The notes under the pieces: model-generated
What the model saw: only the letters and a program-made list of their open reading frames with translations
Told to the model about the DNA's origin: nothing
Database searches by the model: none
Assembly: GCA_035513345.1 (NCBI GenBank)
Contig: DATKCF010000059.1
Location: forward strand, 1-64,000
Origin: DATKCF01 sp035513345
GTDB lineage: Bacteria; Gemmatimonadota; Gemmatimonadetes; Longimicrobiales; RSA9
DNA length: 64,000 nucleotides
Direction of reading: 5' to 3'
Translations under genes and position numbers: made by a program
Shown here: positions 45,702 through 54,111 of the stretch, one piece after another
Layout: the number at the start of each line of letters is the position of its first letter
How positions within the stretch are numbered: position 1 is the stretch's first letter

Positions 45702-46643
45702 CTACGCGCGCGGGTGCGCCTGGTCGTACACGCGCTTGAGCCGCTCGCGCGATGTGTGCGCGTATATCTGCGTGGTCGACAGCGATACGTGGCCGAGCAG
45801 TTCCTTGACCGCGAGCAGATCGGCGCCACCATCGAGCATGTGTGTCGCGAACGTGTGTCGCAGCGAGTGCGTCGACAGGCTCTCATCGCCGCTGGCTTCG
45901 TGCAGCAGTCTGCCGACAATCGCCTGGATGCGCCGTCGCGACAGCCGGCCTCCTCGCTTCGACACGAACAGCGCACCCCGCTCGGTTGCGGGTGCGCCGC
46001 CAACCGCTTCGGCGCGCCTGGGCTCCCAGCGGCGCAGGGCCTGAACGGCTGCCCGTCCGACCGGCACGATGCGCTCTTTTCTGCCCTTGCCCTCTACCTT
46101 GACCTGGTCACCGACGAGATCGACATCGCCGGTGTCGAGGCCGTGCAGCTCCGAAAGACGCAGACCGGCCGAGTAGAACAGCTCGACGATCGCGTGGTCG
46201 CGAACGCCCTCGAACGTATTCTCGGCGGACCGGTTCTCCGCGAGCGCGAACAGCCGGTCGGCTTGCGTTCTGGTCAGCCATGACGGCAATGTCCGCTCGA
46301 GGCGAGGCGAACGAACGCTTTTCGCGGTGTTCGCGTCGACGATCTCCTCGCGGTGCAGGTATCTGAAGAACGTCCGGGCGGCGGACATCTTGCGCGCGAT
46401 CGTGCGGCGTGCGAGTCCCTTGCGGCCGAGCCGGCCGACAAACGCGCGCAACGCCATGCGGTCGACCTGATGCCACGTCCACTGCGGATCGTCGAGATGG
46501 CCGGTCAGGAACTCGCACAGCTCGGCCAGGTCACGGCGGTACGCGATCACGGTGTGCGGACTGAGCTGGCGGCCGTCCTCGATCTCGCGCAGCCACGCGC
46601 GCAGCGGAGTCTCCACGTTCTCATTGAAGGCGACATCGCTCAT
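45702..46643 (-). CDS. xerC: Tyrosine recombinase XerC-like
   Basis: A 313-residue site-specific recombinase. The SAM-like core-binding domain (1-105) precedes the catalytic domain with Arg162 (SAGLRLSEL), Lys near 186, His259 and Arg262 (HSLRHTFATHML), His285 (LGHVSLSTTQ) and nucleophile Tyr294 (IYAHTS). All catalytic residues are present. The neighbourhood (trmFO upstream, hslVU downstream) is that of the chromosomal dimer-resolution recombinase XerC/CodV rather than a phage integrase. ATGA overlap with trmFO. Confidence 0.9.
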   Translation of the reverse strand: MSDVAFNENVETPLRAWLREIEDGRQLSPHTVIAYRRDLAELCEFLTGHLDDPQWTWHQVDRMALRAFVGRLGRKGLARRTIARKMSAARTFFRYLHREEIVDANTAKSVRSPRLERTLPSWLTRTQADRLFALAENRSAENTFEGVRDHAIVELFYSAGLRLSELHGLDTGDVDLVGDQVKVEGKGRKERIVPVGRAAVQALRRWEPRRAEAVGGAPATERGALFVSKRGGRLSRRRIQAIVGRLLHEASGDESLSTHSLRHTFATHMLDGGADLLAVKELLGHVSLSTTQIYAHTSRERLKRVYDQAHPRA

Positions 46644-48016
46644 GGCGACCCGCCCGGCATGGTGGCAACGGGCTCGTGATCGAAACGTTCTCCGCGGATC
46701 AGGTTCGCGTCGATCCACGCGTCGAAGTCTTCACCCGCTCGCTCGACGAGTCGCGCACGCCGCGCGCCCTTGTCACGGATCGGTTCGGCGAGCGGCTCGA
46801 GCAGACCGAAGTTCGAGTTCATCGGCTGGAACTCGGCGGGCGACGCATCGCGCAGCCAGCGATAGAGCGCACCGATCATCGTGCTGGGCGGCGGCACCGC
46901 CGGCTCGAGTCCGTTGAGAAGGCGACCCAGGTTGATGCCTGCAAGAATGCCGGACGCGGCGGATTCCGTGTAACCCTCGACGCCGGTGAGCTGCCCGGCA
47001 AAGATCACGTCGGGCCGCGCGTGCGGCGCGCCATACTCCGTCAATCGAGCCGGGAAGTTGAGGTACGTGTTGCGGTGGATCGAGCCCATGCGCAGGAACT
47101 CGGCCTGGCCGAGCCCGGGAATCATGCGGAACGTGCGCCGCTGCTCGCCCGTGCGGAGCCGTGTCTGGAACCCGACGAGGTTCCACATCTGGCCGGTCCG
47201 GTCCTCTCGCCGGAGCTGCACGACGGCGTACGGCCGCCGGCCCGTTCGCGGATCGCGCAGCCCCACGGGCTTCATGGGTCCGAAGCGCAGTGTGTCTTCG
47301 CCGCGCTCCGCCATCACCTCGATGGGCAGGCAGCCCTCGAAGTAGGGGATGTTCTCCCAGTCGTGGCCGGCGTACACATCGGCCGCGCGCAGCGCTTCGA
47401 GGAACGCGAGGTACTCATCGCGGTCGAGCGGGCAGTTGAGGTAATCATCGCCTTCGCCCTTGCCCCAGCGCGAGGCCAGGAACGCGATGCCCGTGTCGAT
47501 CGAATCGTGCGAGACGATCGGCGCGATCGCGTCGTAGAACGCCAGCCCATCGTCGCCCAGCATGTGCGCGATGCGCGCTGTCAGCGCCTGCGACGTGAGC
47601 GGTCCGGTCGCGATGATGCACGGTGAGTCGGGCAGGTCGGAGACTTCGCTTCGTTCGATCGTGATGTTCGGGTGTCCTTCGATGCGCTCGCTCATTGCGC
47701 GCGCAAACGCTCGCCGGTCCACGGCGAGTGCGGTGCCCGCGGCCACGGCTGTCGCGTCCGCCGATTCGAGCAGGATCGAGCCGAGCGCGCGCATCTCGCG
47801 CTTGAGCAGACCGTGCGCGTTCGACGGGTCCGAACTCTTGAACGAGTTCGTGCAGACCAGTTCGGCGAGGTCGGCCGTACGGTGGGCCGGCGTCGTGCGG
47901 ACGGGCCGCATCTCGTGCAGTGTGACGCGATTGCCCCGTTCCGCCAGCTGCCAGGCGGCTTCGCAACCGGCCAGGCCGCCGCCGACGACGACCGCGTGTC
48001 GTACGCCAGTGTGCAC
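46640..48016 (-). CDS. trmFO: Folate/FAD-dependent tRNA (uracil-54) methyltransferase TrmFO
   Basis: A 458-residue flavoprotein that makes ribothymidine 54 in tRNA using methylenetetrahydrofolate. The N-terminal FAD motif VVVGGGLAGCEAAWQLAERG is followed by LHEMRPVRTTPAHRTADLAE and LVCTNSFKS, the latter with a family Cys; QLTGVEGYTESAASGILAGI is also typical. GTG start sharing one base with the topA stop. Part of topA-trmFO-xerC-hslV-hslU. Confidence 0.95.
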   Translation of the reverse strand: MHTGVRHAVVVGGGLAGCEAAWQLAERGNRVTLHEMRPVRTTPAHRTADLAELVCTNSFKSSDPSNAHGLLKREMRALGSILLESADATAVAAGTALAVDRRAFARAMSERIEGHPNITIERSEVSDLPDSPCIIATGPLTSQALTARIAHMLGDDGLAFYDAIAPIVSHDSIDTGIAFLASRWGKGEGDDYLNCPLDRDEYLAFLEALRAADVYAGHDWENIPYFEGCLPIEVMAERGEDTLRFGPMKPVGLRDPRTGRRPYAVVQLRREDRTGQMWNLVGFQTRLRTGEQRRTFRMIPGLGQAEFLRMGSIHRNTYLNFPARLTEYGAPHARPDVIFAGQLTGVEGYTESAASGILAGINLGRLLNGLEPAVPPPSTMIGALYRWLRDASPAEFQPMNSNFGLLEPLAEPIRDKGARRARLVERAGEDFDAWIDANLIRGERFDHEPVATMPGGSP

Positions 48017-50571
48017 TAGCGTCCTTTCGAGCGTTGCGGGTTCTTCCCCTTCGTGCTCGGGCTGGTCTTACCCTTCGAGGCCCCTCCGGCTCCCGCGCCG
48101 GCCGGACGACGTGCGACCGCCTTCTTTACGGCCGCCTTTTTCACGACCGTCTTCTTCGCGACCGCCTTTTTCCTCGACTTCGATGCCGGCCGCTTCAATG
48201 TGCTCGTCCTTGCCGGAGGCCGCGATGCGCCGGCCGCCCGAGGACTCGCCGGCTCGCCGTCCGCCGCCGTTTCGCCCACAATGCCCTCTTCGGTCACGAC
48301 CGCATTGCAGTTCAGGCACTTCATGAAGTCGCCCTGCTTCTTCGTGCTCTTGCGAACCATGAACGGCGCATCGCACTGCTCGCACGGGTGCGGCACGGGC
48401 TCGTCCCACACCGACCAGTCGCAGTCCGGATAGCGCGTGCAGCCCCAGAACGGCTTGCCGCGGCGAGTCCGCTTCTCGCCGACGTCGCCCTGCCCGCATT
48501 CCGGGCACTTGAGGCCGGGGACAGTGCGCGGCCGCGTGAACTTGCAGGTCGGGTAGTTGCTGCACGCGATGAACGGTCCGAAGCGACCCTGCCGTTCGAC
48601 CATCTCGTTGCCGCAGTTCGGACACTTCTCGCCGATCGGTACCGGTTCCGGCTGCTGTTCCGCGTCGAGCTGTTCGGTGTGCCTGCATTCGGGGTAGCCG
48701 GAGCAGCCGAGGAACCTGCCGAACCGGTTCCAGCGCACGACCATCTGGCGCTTGCACTCGGGACACTCCTTCGATTCACCGCCGGACACGACTTCACGCA
48801 CGATCTCGTCGTTGCGGGCGGACCCTTCCTCGAGCTGGCGCCGGAACGGCGTGTAGAAGTCAGTCAGCACGTTGCGCCAGTCGAGTTCACCTTCCTCGAT
48901 GCGGTCGAGTTCGGCTTCCATGCCGCTCGTGAAGTCGACGTTGAAGAGGTCGGGGAACACGCGTACGAGCACCTTCGCCACGGTCTCGCCGAGCGTGGTC
49001 GGCGTGAAGCGTTTCTTCTCGACCTCGACGTAGTTGCGGTCCTGCAGTGTCGATATGATCTGTGCGTATGTGGACGGCCGTCCGATGCCGAGCCGCTCGA
49101 GTTCCTTCACCAGACTCGCTTCCGTGAAGCGCGGCGGCGGCTGCGTGAAGTGCTGTTCGGGCACGATCGCGTGCAGTTTGCAGCGGTCGCCCGTGTCGAT
49201 ATGCGGCAGCGGCGCGAGATCGTCGAGCGTGCGATGGTCGCCTTCCTCGCGCGCTTCCTGGTACAGTCTCGTGAAGCCGTCGAATTTCACGACCGAACCG
49301 GTCGCGCGGAACAGGTACGACCGGCCGGTCCGGCCCGCGATGTCGAAGTCGACTGTCGTCGTGTCGTACACGGCCGGCGCCATCTGCCCGCCGACGAAAC
49401 GCAACCAGATCAGTTCATACAGGCGGAACTGGTCGCGGTCGAGGAACGAACGCACGTCCGTCGGGCGTCTCGCCGCGTCGGTCGGGCGGATCGCTTCGTG
49501 CGCGTCCTGCGCGCTCTTCTGCTGCTTGCCGCCCCACAGCCGCGGCTTGGCGGCCAGGTAGCGGTCGCCGAAGTCGCCCGCGACCATCGAACGCGCCGCG
49601 TCGACCGCGCTCTGCGACACACGCGTCGAGTCGGTTCGCATGTACGTGATCAGGCCGACCGCACCTTCCGCGCCGACGTCGATACCTTCGTACAACTGCT
49701 GAGCCAGCCGCATCGTGCGCTGCGCGCTGTAGCCCAGCCGCTTCGCCGCTTCCTGCTGAAGCGTCGATGTCGTGAACGGCGCTGGCGGGTTCTTCAGCCG
49801 CTCGCGCCGCTTGACTTCCGTGACGACGAACGGCTTGCCTTCGACGTCGTCGACGACTTCGGTCGCCGCCGTTTCATCGCCGAGCTTGAACGCCTTGCCC
49901 TCGATGTGGTGAAGCTTTGCGTCGAACTTCGATTCGCCCTTCTCGAGGTTCGCCGTGATCGACCAGTATTCCTCTGTGACGAACGCGCGGATCTCCGTCT
50001 CCCGCTCCGTGATCAGACGCAACGCCACCGTCTGTACACGGCCCGCCGACAGGCCCGGCCGGATCGGCTTCCACAGCAGCGGGCTGACCTGATAGCCGAC
50101 CAGCCGGTCAAGGATGCGCCTGGCCTGCTGCGCTTCCACTTTCCGCATGTCCAGCGCGATCGGGTGCTTCAGCGCGGAATGGACCGCATCACGTGTGATT
50201 TCGTGGAACAGGATCCGCTTGAAGCGGCTGTCATCGCCGTTGTTCTTCCGCTCCGTCTCGTAGCCGAGCTGCTCCGCCACGTGCCATGCTATGGCTTCGC
50301 CTTCCCGATCCGGGTCGGTGGCCAGCAGGATGGCCGTGGCGCCGTCCGCTTCGCGACGCAGTTCCTGGATGATCTTGCCCTTGCCGCGAATCGTCACGTA
50401 CCGCGGCTCGAACCCGTGCTCGACATCGACGCCGAGTTCGCGTTCGGGCAGGTCGCGGATATGGCCGACCGACGCCCTGACGCGATACGAATCGCCGAGA
50501 TACTTGCCGATCGTCCTCGCCTTCGCGGGCGATTCCACGATTACGAGCTGTCTGCCAACCTTCGTTGCCAT
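48016..50571 (-). CDS. topA: DNA topoisomerase I
   Basis: An 851-residue type IA topoisomerase that relaxes negative supercoils. The TOPRIM domain has VIVESPAKARTIGKYLG and ATDPDREGEAIAWHV; the nucleophile is Tyr310 in GLITYMRTDSTRVS. Four C-terminal C4 zinc ribbons follow (from about residue 595: CPECKRQMV, CPNCGNEMV, CPECGQGDV and CEQCDAPFM with their partner cysteines). The last 70 residues are Lys/Ala/Pro-rich (KKAVAKKTVVKKAAVKKAVA), a histone-H1-like tail that probably binds DNA. Confidence 0.97.
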   Translation of the reverse strand: MATKVGRQLVIVESPAKARTIGKYLGDSYRVRASVGHIRDLPERELGVDVEHGFEPRYVTIRGKGKIIQELRREADGATAILLATDPDREGEAIAWHVAEQLGYETERKNNGDDSRFKRILFHEITRDAVHSALKHPIALDMRKVEAQQARRILDRLVGYQVSPLLWKPIRPGLSAGRVQTVALRLITERETEIRAFVTEEYWSITANLEKGESKFDAKLHHIEGKAFKLGDETAATEVVDDVEGKPFVVTEVKRRERLKNPPAPFTTSTLQQEAAKRLGYSAQRTMRLAQQLYEGIDVGAEGAVGLITYMRTDSTRVSQSAVDAARSMVAGDFGDRYLAAKPRLWGGKQQKSAQDAHEAIRPTDAARRPTDVRSFLDRDQFRLYELIWLRFVGGQMAPAVYDTTTVDFDIAGRTGRSYLFRATGSVVKFDGFTRLYQEAREEGDHRTLDDLAPLPHIDTGDRCKLHAIVPEQHFTQPPPRFTEASLVKELERLGIGRPSTYAQIISTLQDRNYVEVEKKRFTPTTLGETVAKVLVRVFPDLFNVDFTSGMEAELDRIEEGELDWRNVLTDFYTPFRRQLEEGSARNDEIVREVVSGGESKECPECKRQMVVRWNRFGRFLGCSGYPECRHTEQLDAEQQPEPVPIGEKCPNCGNEMVERQGRFGPFIACSNYPTCKFTRPRTVPGLKCPECGQGDVGEKRTRRGKPFWGCTRYPDCDWSVWDEPVPHPCEQCDAPFMVRKSTKKQGDFMKCLNCNAVVTEEGIVGETAADGEPASPRAAGASRPPARTSTLKRPASKSRKKAVAKKTVVKKAAVKKAVARRPAGAGAGGASKGKTSPSTKGKNPQRSKGR

Positions 50572-50574
50572 GCC

Positions 50575-51111
50575 TCACACGTCGACCACGAGTTTCACAA
50601 TGTCGTCCGCGATATCCCGCGGCGACCGGCCATCGACGCCAATGCGTACGTCGGCCCGTTCGTAGAACGCATACCGCCCGGCCAGCAGCGACTTCGCTTC
50701 GCCCACCGGATCCTCTACCTCCAGCAATGGCCGCCGGATTCCGTCCGCCATCGCCCGTCGCACCGATTCGCCGGGCGACACGTCGAGCCACACCGACAAC
50801 GCGGTATCCGGGAGCGCGCCGATCGTTCCATCCTGCGCCGCCCAGCCGCCACCTGTCGCCAGCACAGAATCGTGCCGCGCGACCAGCGCCGGCGTCAATT
50901 CCAGCTCGATTTCCCGGAAAGCGGCTTCGCCGTGGTCGCGGAACAGGGCAGCTATCGTGGTGCCGGTGTGCTTCTCGATTTCCGCATCGAGGTCGACGAA
51001 GCTCCAGCCGAGTCGCTGCGCGACGATCCGGCCGGCCGTCGACTTGCCCGCCGCCATGAAGCCGACGAGGACGATCGTACGCACTTGTACACCGCCGGGT
51101 TTCTTTCGCAC
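50575..51111 (-). CDS. aroK: Shikimate kinase
   Basis: A 178-residue P-loop kinase that phosphorylates shikimate. GFMAAGKSTAGRIVAQRLGW is the P-loop, FVDLDAEIEKHTG and FRDHGEAAFREIE bind shikimate, and ATGGGWAAQDG is the second conserved loop. GTG 51111 gives a 20-base gap to aroC; a GTG at 51084 (MRTIVLVGFM) is an equally possible start. Adjacent to aroC in the same pathway. Confidence 0.93.
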   Translation of the reverse strand: MRKKPGGVQVRTIVLVGFMAAGKSTAGRIVAQRLGWSFVDLDAEIEKHTGTTIAALFRDHGEAAFREIELELTPALVARHDSVLATGGGWAAQDGTIGALPDTALSVWLDVSPGESVRRAMADGIRRPLLEVEDPVGEAKSLLAGRYAFYERADVRIGVDGRSPRDIADDIVKLVVDV

Positions 51112-51130
51112 GCGGCCGGCTCCGGCGCAA

Positions 51131-52366
51131 TCAGGAAGGCTCGGCGTCGGCCTCTCGGTCCGTCGCCCGGTCGAGACGGAGGCTGCGCGAATCGAGTTGC
51201 GCGAGATACGACTCGAAGTTGCGCTTCAACTCGCCCAGGCTGTCGCCGCCGAACTTCTCGAGCACCGCATCCGCCAGCACGATCGCGAGCATCGCTTCGC
51301 CTACCACACCGGCTGCGGCCAGTGCGGCCACATCGCTGCGCTCGCGGATCGCGTCCGCACTGTCACCCGTCCTGAGGTCGACACTGCGAAGCGGCTGCAT
51401 GAGCGTCGACAACGGCTTCATCGCGACACGGACGACGACCGGCTCACCGGTCGTGATCCCGCCCTCGAGCCCGCCCGCACTGTTCGAAAGACGTCTGAAC
51501 CCGCCCGTGTTCCTGAGTTCAGGCGCCCGTTCGATCTCGTCGTGTACCTGCGAGCCCGGCCGGCGCGATGCCTCGAAGCCCATCCCGATCTCGACGCCCT
51601 TCATTGCCTGGATCGACATCATCGCGTGCGCGATCCGGCCGTCCAGCTTGCGATCCCACGATACGTGGCTGCCCAGGCCGGCGGGCACGCCGCGCGCAAC
51701 GACTTCGAACACGCCGCCCAGCGTGTCGCCGCGGCTCTTCGCGTCATCGATCGCCTCGATCATTCGCGATTCCGCGTCTGCGTCCAGCGTCCGGACCGGC
51801 GATGCATCCGCTGCGGCGTTGATGTCGTCGGGCAGCGGGTCCGGCCGTTTCGCCTCGATTCCGCCCATCATGACGATGTGGCTGCCGATCGTGATGTCGA
51901 ACTCGGCCAGCAACCGTTTCGCCACCGCGCCGGCCACGACGCGCGCCGTGGTCTCACGGGCCGATGCCCGTTCGAGAATGTCACGCGCATCGTCACGGTC
52001 GTATTTCAGTACCCCGACCAGGTCCGCATGGCCGGGCCGCGGCAGGTGCACGCGCTTGAGTCTCGGCGACTCGCCGGCCGGCGCCTCGGGATCCATCGCC
52101 ACTCGCCAGTTCTCCCAGTCGCGGTTCCACACCAGGAACGCGAGCGGCGAGCCGATCGTTTCGCCGAGCCGGACGCCGGCCACCACTTCCGCCGCGTCCC
52201 GCTCGATCTTCATGCGGCCACCACGGCCGTAGCCGCCCTGACGACGGCGCAGGTCCGGGTCGATATCGCGCGCTGCCGACAGCGCCAGGCCGGCGGGCAC
52301 GCCCTCGATCATGCAGACGAGGCCTCGCCCGTGCGATTCGCCGGCCGTACGGAACTTGAAGTGCAT
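51131..52366 (-). CDS. aroC: Chorismate synthase
   Basis: A 411-residue FMN-dependent enzyme that forms chorismate from EPSP. It starts MHFKFRTAGESHGRGLVCMI, has RRQGGYGRGGRMKIERDAAE and RASARETTARVVAGAVAKRL, and the C-terminal part has GGLEGGITTGEPVVVRVAMK and DVAALAAAGVVGEAMLAIVL. ATG preceded by AGAGGG. The hairpin at 52389-52416 separates it from the pilus operon, so aroC probably heads aroC-aroK(-topA...). Confidence 0.95.
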   Translation of the reverse strand: MHFKFRTAGESHGRGLVCMIEGVPAGLALSAARDIDPDLRRRQGGYGRGGRMKIERDAAEVVAGVRLGETIGSPLAFLVWNRDWENWRVAMDPEAPAGESPRLKRVHLPRPGHADLVGVLKYDRDDARDILERASARETTARVVAGAVAKRLLAEFDITIGSHIVMMGGIEAKRPDPLPDDINAAADASPVRTLDADAESRMIEAIDDAKSRGDTLGGVFEVVARGVPAGLGSHVSWDRKLDGRIAHAMMSIQAMKGVEIGMGFEASRRPGSQVHDEIERAPELRNTGGFRRLSNSAGGLEGGITTGEPVVVRVAMKPLSTLMQPLRSVDLRTGDSADAIRERSDVAALAAAGVVGEAMLAIVLADAVLEKFGGDSLGELKRNFESYLAQLDSRSLRLDRATDREADAEPS

Positions 52367-52388
52367 TGACCCTCTGGCACCATAGCAA

Positions 52389-52416
52389 GGAGAGCCCGGT
52401 CGAAACCGGGCTCTCC
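52389..52416. terminator. Perfect hairpin between the pilus operon and aroC
   Basis: A perfect 12-base stem (52389-52400 with 52405-52416) with loop CGAA on the plus strand. On the minus strand it ends CTCTCC followed by TTGC, so the T run is short. It lies downstream of the last pilus-operon gene and upstream of aroC, where a terminator is expected. Confidence 0.65.
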
Positions 52417-52545
52417 ATTTGTCGATCACCCGGAGCCCAATTTCTGCCGGGCTCCGCGGCTTGTCCAGCCTGCGCCGTCAATTCATCGCGACGGCTGCTG
52501 CCTCGGGACCCGTGCTTCGTCCCGGGTTCTGCGGTCCGGGCTCGT

Positions 52546-54045
52546 TCAACGAGACTGGCCACCGGGCTTCATGATGCCGTTCGGACTGCCGGGCGCGATC
52601 AGAGGAGCGGGTGCGGGGAAGACGTCGACCGGTCCCGTGCAGGCCGGGTTCCCCGTCAAGTCGACCTGCCGCTGAACGATGGCGCTGAGGTTCTGGTCGA
52701 CATCGTACGCAGTCACCAGGACGAAGAAGATGGCGTCGTTCCGGACGCACGGAGTCCCCGCCGCAATGTCCTCGATCACCGACAACCTTGGTGGAGTGAC
52801 CTGATAGGTCGCTTCCGGCCCGTCGACCGCAATCTTGGGCGCCCATGTGGGAGTTTGGTCGAGCACCCCGTTCCATTCGAATGATGGAGTGACGAAGCCA
52901 CGCCACCGGAACCTGAGGCGCTCTATCGGGCGATCGCCGAGCGCTTGAACGCGGAAGTCTGCGGTGTGCCCTCCGTAGATCGTCCCCGCGTATGGTTCCA
53001 CGTTCGACACCACCGGGGCGAATGTTGGCGCGTCCACAGTGAATACCTCGGTCGCGCTCAGAACGTTGGCCCGGTCGAGCGCGATTGCGCGCACTCGAAG
53101 TTCCGGAACGATCAGGTTGGCGGGCAACGGCACGTCGATGTACTCGAGCGCGTTGGCGCGGGTTGGTGTCAGCCTGACGACCAGGTCCTGCGACCAGCCG
53201 CCGCGGATCTCGACACGCACCTCGGAGATCTGCCGGGCCGAACTCGCTGCCACGGCCACACTCAGGATCTTGCCCGCCTGAACGCTGGACGGCACGATAG
53301 CGCTCACGGTTGGCGGAGCGATGACCATCGGCACGAGCATCAGCTTGGCCGGACTGGCGGCGCCCAGCTCGTCACGAGCACTGACGGCCAGCTGGATCAC
53401 TGTGTCCTGTACGAACGCCGGCACGGAGAACACGATGTCCTGTGTCACGTTCGTACGGGGCGGGAAGACGGATACGGTCGTGTCCGTGTGTACGGCGCCG
53501 ACCGTGACGAGGTCGATCTGCGAGATGTTGCGCGCACCGAACGCGGACACGCGGACGCTTACCAGCGAGCCGGCCTGCACGATTGCCGGTGCGAGCACGC
53601 TGTTGATGGTCGGCGGTCCGAAGACGATGACCGTTCCCTCACGCGTGGCGCTCACATCGCCGTACTGGTCGATCACGGCGGCCTGGACGAGAATCAGCGT
53701 GTCCGTCACGGCCTGCGGGATCGTGATGCTGACGATCTGGGAGATGCGGGCGAGCGGCTCGGACAGCTCGACGACGGTGTCCTTCTGGACCGCGCCGCGC
53801 AGTGCGAGCACGACCTGCGAGATCCCGCGAGCCGCTGCTGCGTCGATGCGGATCGTGACTTCGTCGCCCGCGAACGCAACCTGGGGCAGCGACAGGCTGT
53901 TGACCAGGGGCGTGTACTCGCTGACGTCGCCGCTGTAGAGGTTGTCGCCCTCGCATGCGCCGGCAAACACCACTCCCGCAAGGAGCAGGGCCGACAGGCG
54001 CCGCACGATCCGGCTGGTGCCGGGAACTACGGTCTGGTTCGTCAT
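52546..54045 (-). CDS. Exported protein with four Ig-like repeats at the end of the pil operon
   Basis: A 499-residue protein with a signal peptide (RLSALLLAGVVFAGACEGDN), perhaps lipidated at Cys. The mature protein consists of about four tandem beta-sandwich modules of 85-95 residues, each opening with a P-x-V-x-x-hydrophobic pattern (PLVNSLSLPQVAFAGDEVTI; PPTINSVLAPAIVQAGSLVS; PPTVSAIVPSSVQAGKILSV; APVVSNVEPYAGTIYGGHTA), and then a distinct region with two cysteines near the C-terminus. It follows pilQ closely, so a role in pilus assembly, secretin support or adhesion is possible. The start could also be ATG 54108, 3 bases after pilQ. Confidence 0.65.
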   Translation of the reverse strand: MTNQTVVPGTSRIVRRLSALLLAGVVFAGACEGDNLYSGDVSEYTPLVNSLSLPQVAFAGDEVTIRIDAAAARGISQVVLALRGAVQKDTVVELSEPLARISQIVSITIPQAVTDTLILVQAAVIDQYGDVSATREGTVIVFGPPTINSVLAPAIVQAGSLVSVRVSAFGARNISQIDLVTVGAVHTDTTVSVFPPRTNVTQDIVFSVPAFVQDTVIQLAVSARDELGAASPAKLMLVPMVIAPPTVSAIVPSSVQAGKILSVAVAASSARQISEVRVEIRGGWSQDLVVRLTPTRANALEYIDVPLPANLIVPELRVRAIALDRANVLSATEVFTVDAPTFAPVVSNVEPYAGTIYGGHTADFRVQALGDRPIERLRFRWRGFVTPSFEWNGVLDQTPTWAPKIAVDGPEATYQVTPPRLSVIEDIAAGTPCVRNDAIFFVLVTAYDVDQNLSAIVQRQVDLTGNPACTGPVDVFPAPAPLIAPGSPNGIMKPGGQSR

Positions 54046-54111
54046 ATGCTTCGCTCGTTCATCCAGGGACTCGAGCCCCGGGCTCCGGTTCACGTGTGCC
54101 TCTGACATGAC

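Noticed and set aside
45702..46643. Tyrosine recombinase as a sign of an integrated phage or island
   Set aside because: Neighbours are house-keeping genes in the canonical trmFO-xerC-hslVU order, with no attachment-site repeats or phage genes nearby.
48034..51375. A 1113-codon open frame on the plus strand, opposite topA and aroK
   Set aside because: It is a shadow created by GC-rich codon use in topA and aroK on the other strand. Its translation is rich in Arg, His and Pro and shows no domain, while the minus-strand genes have complete family motifs.
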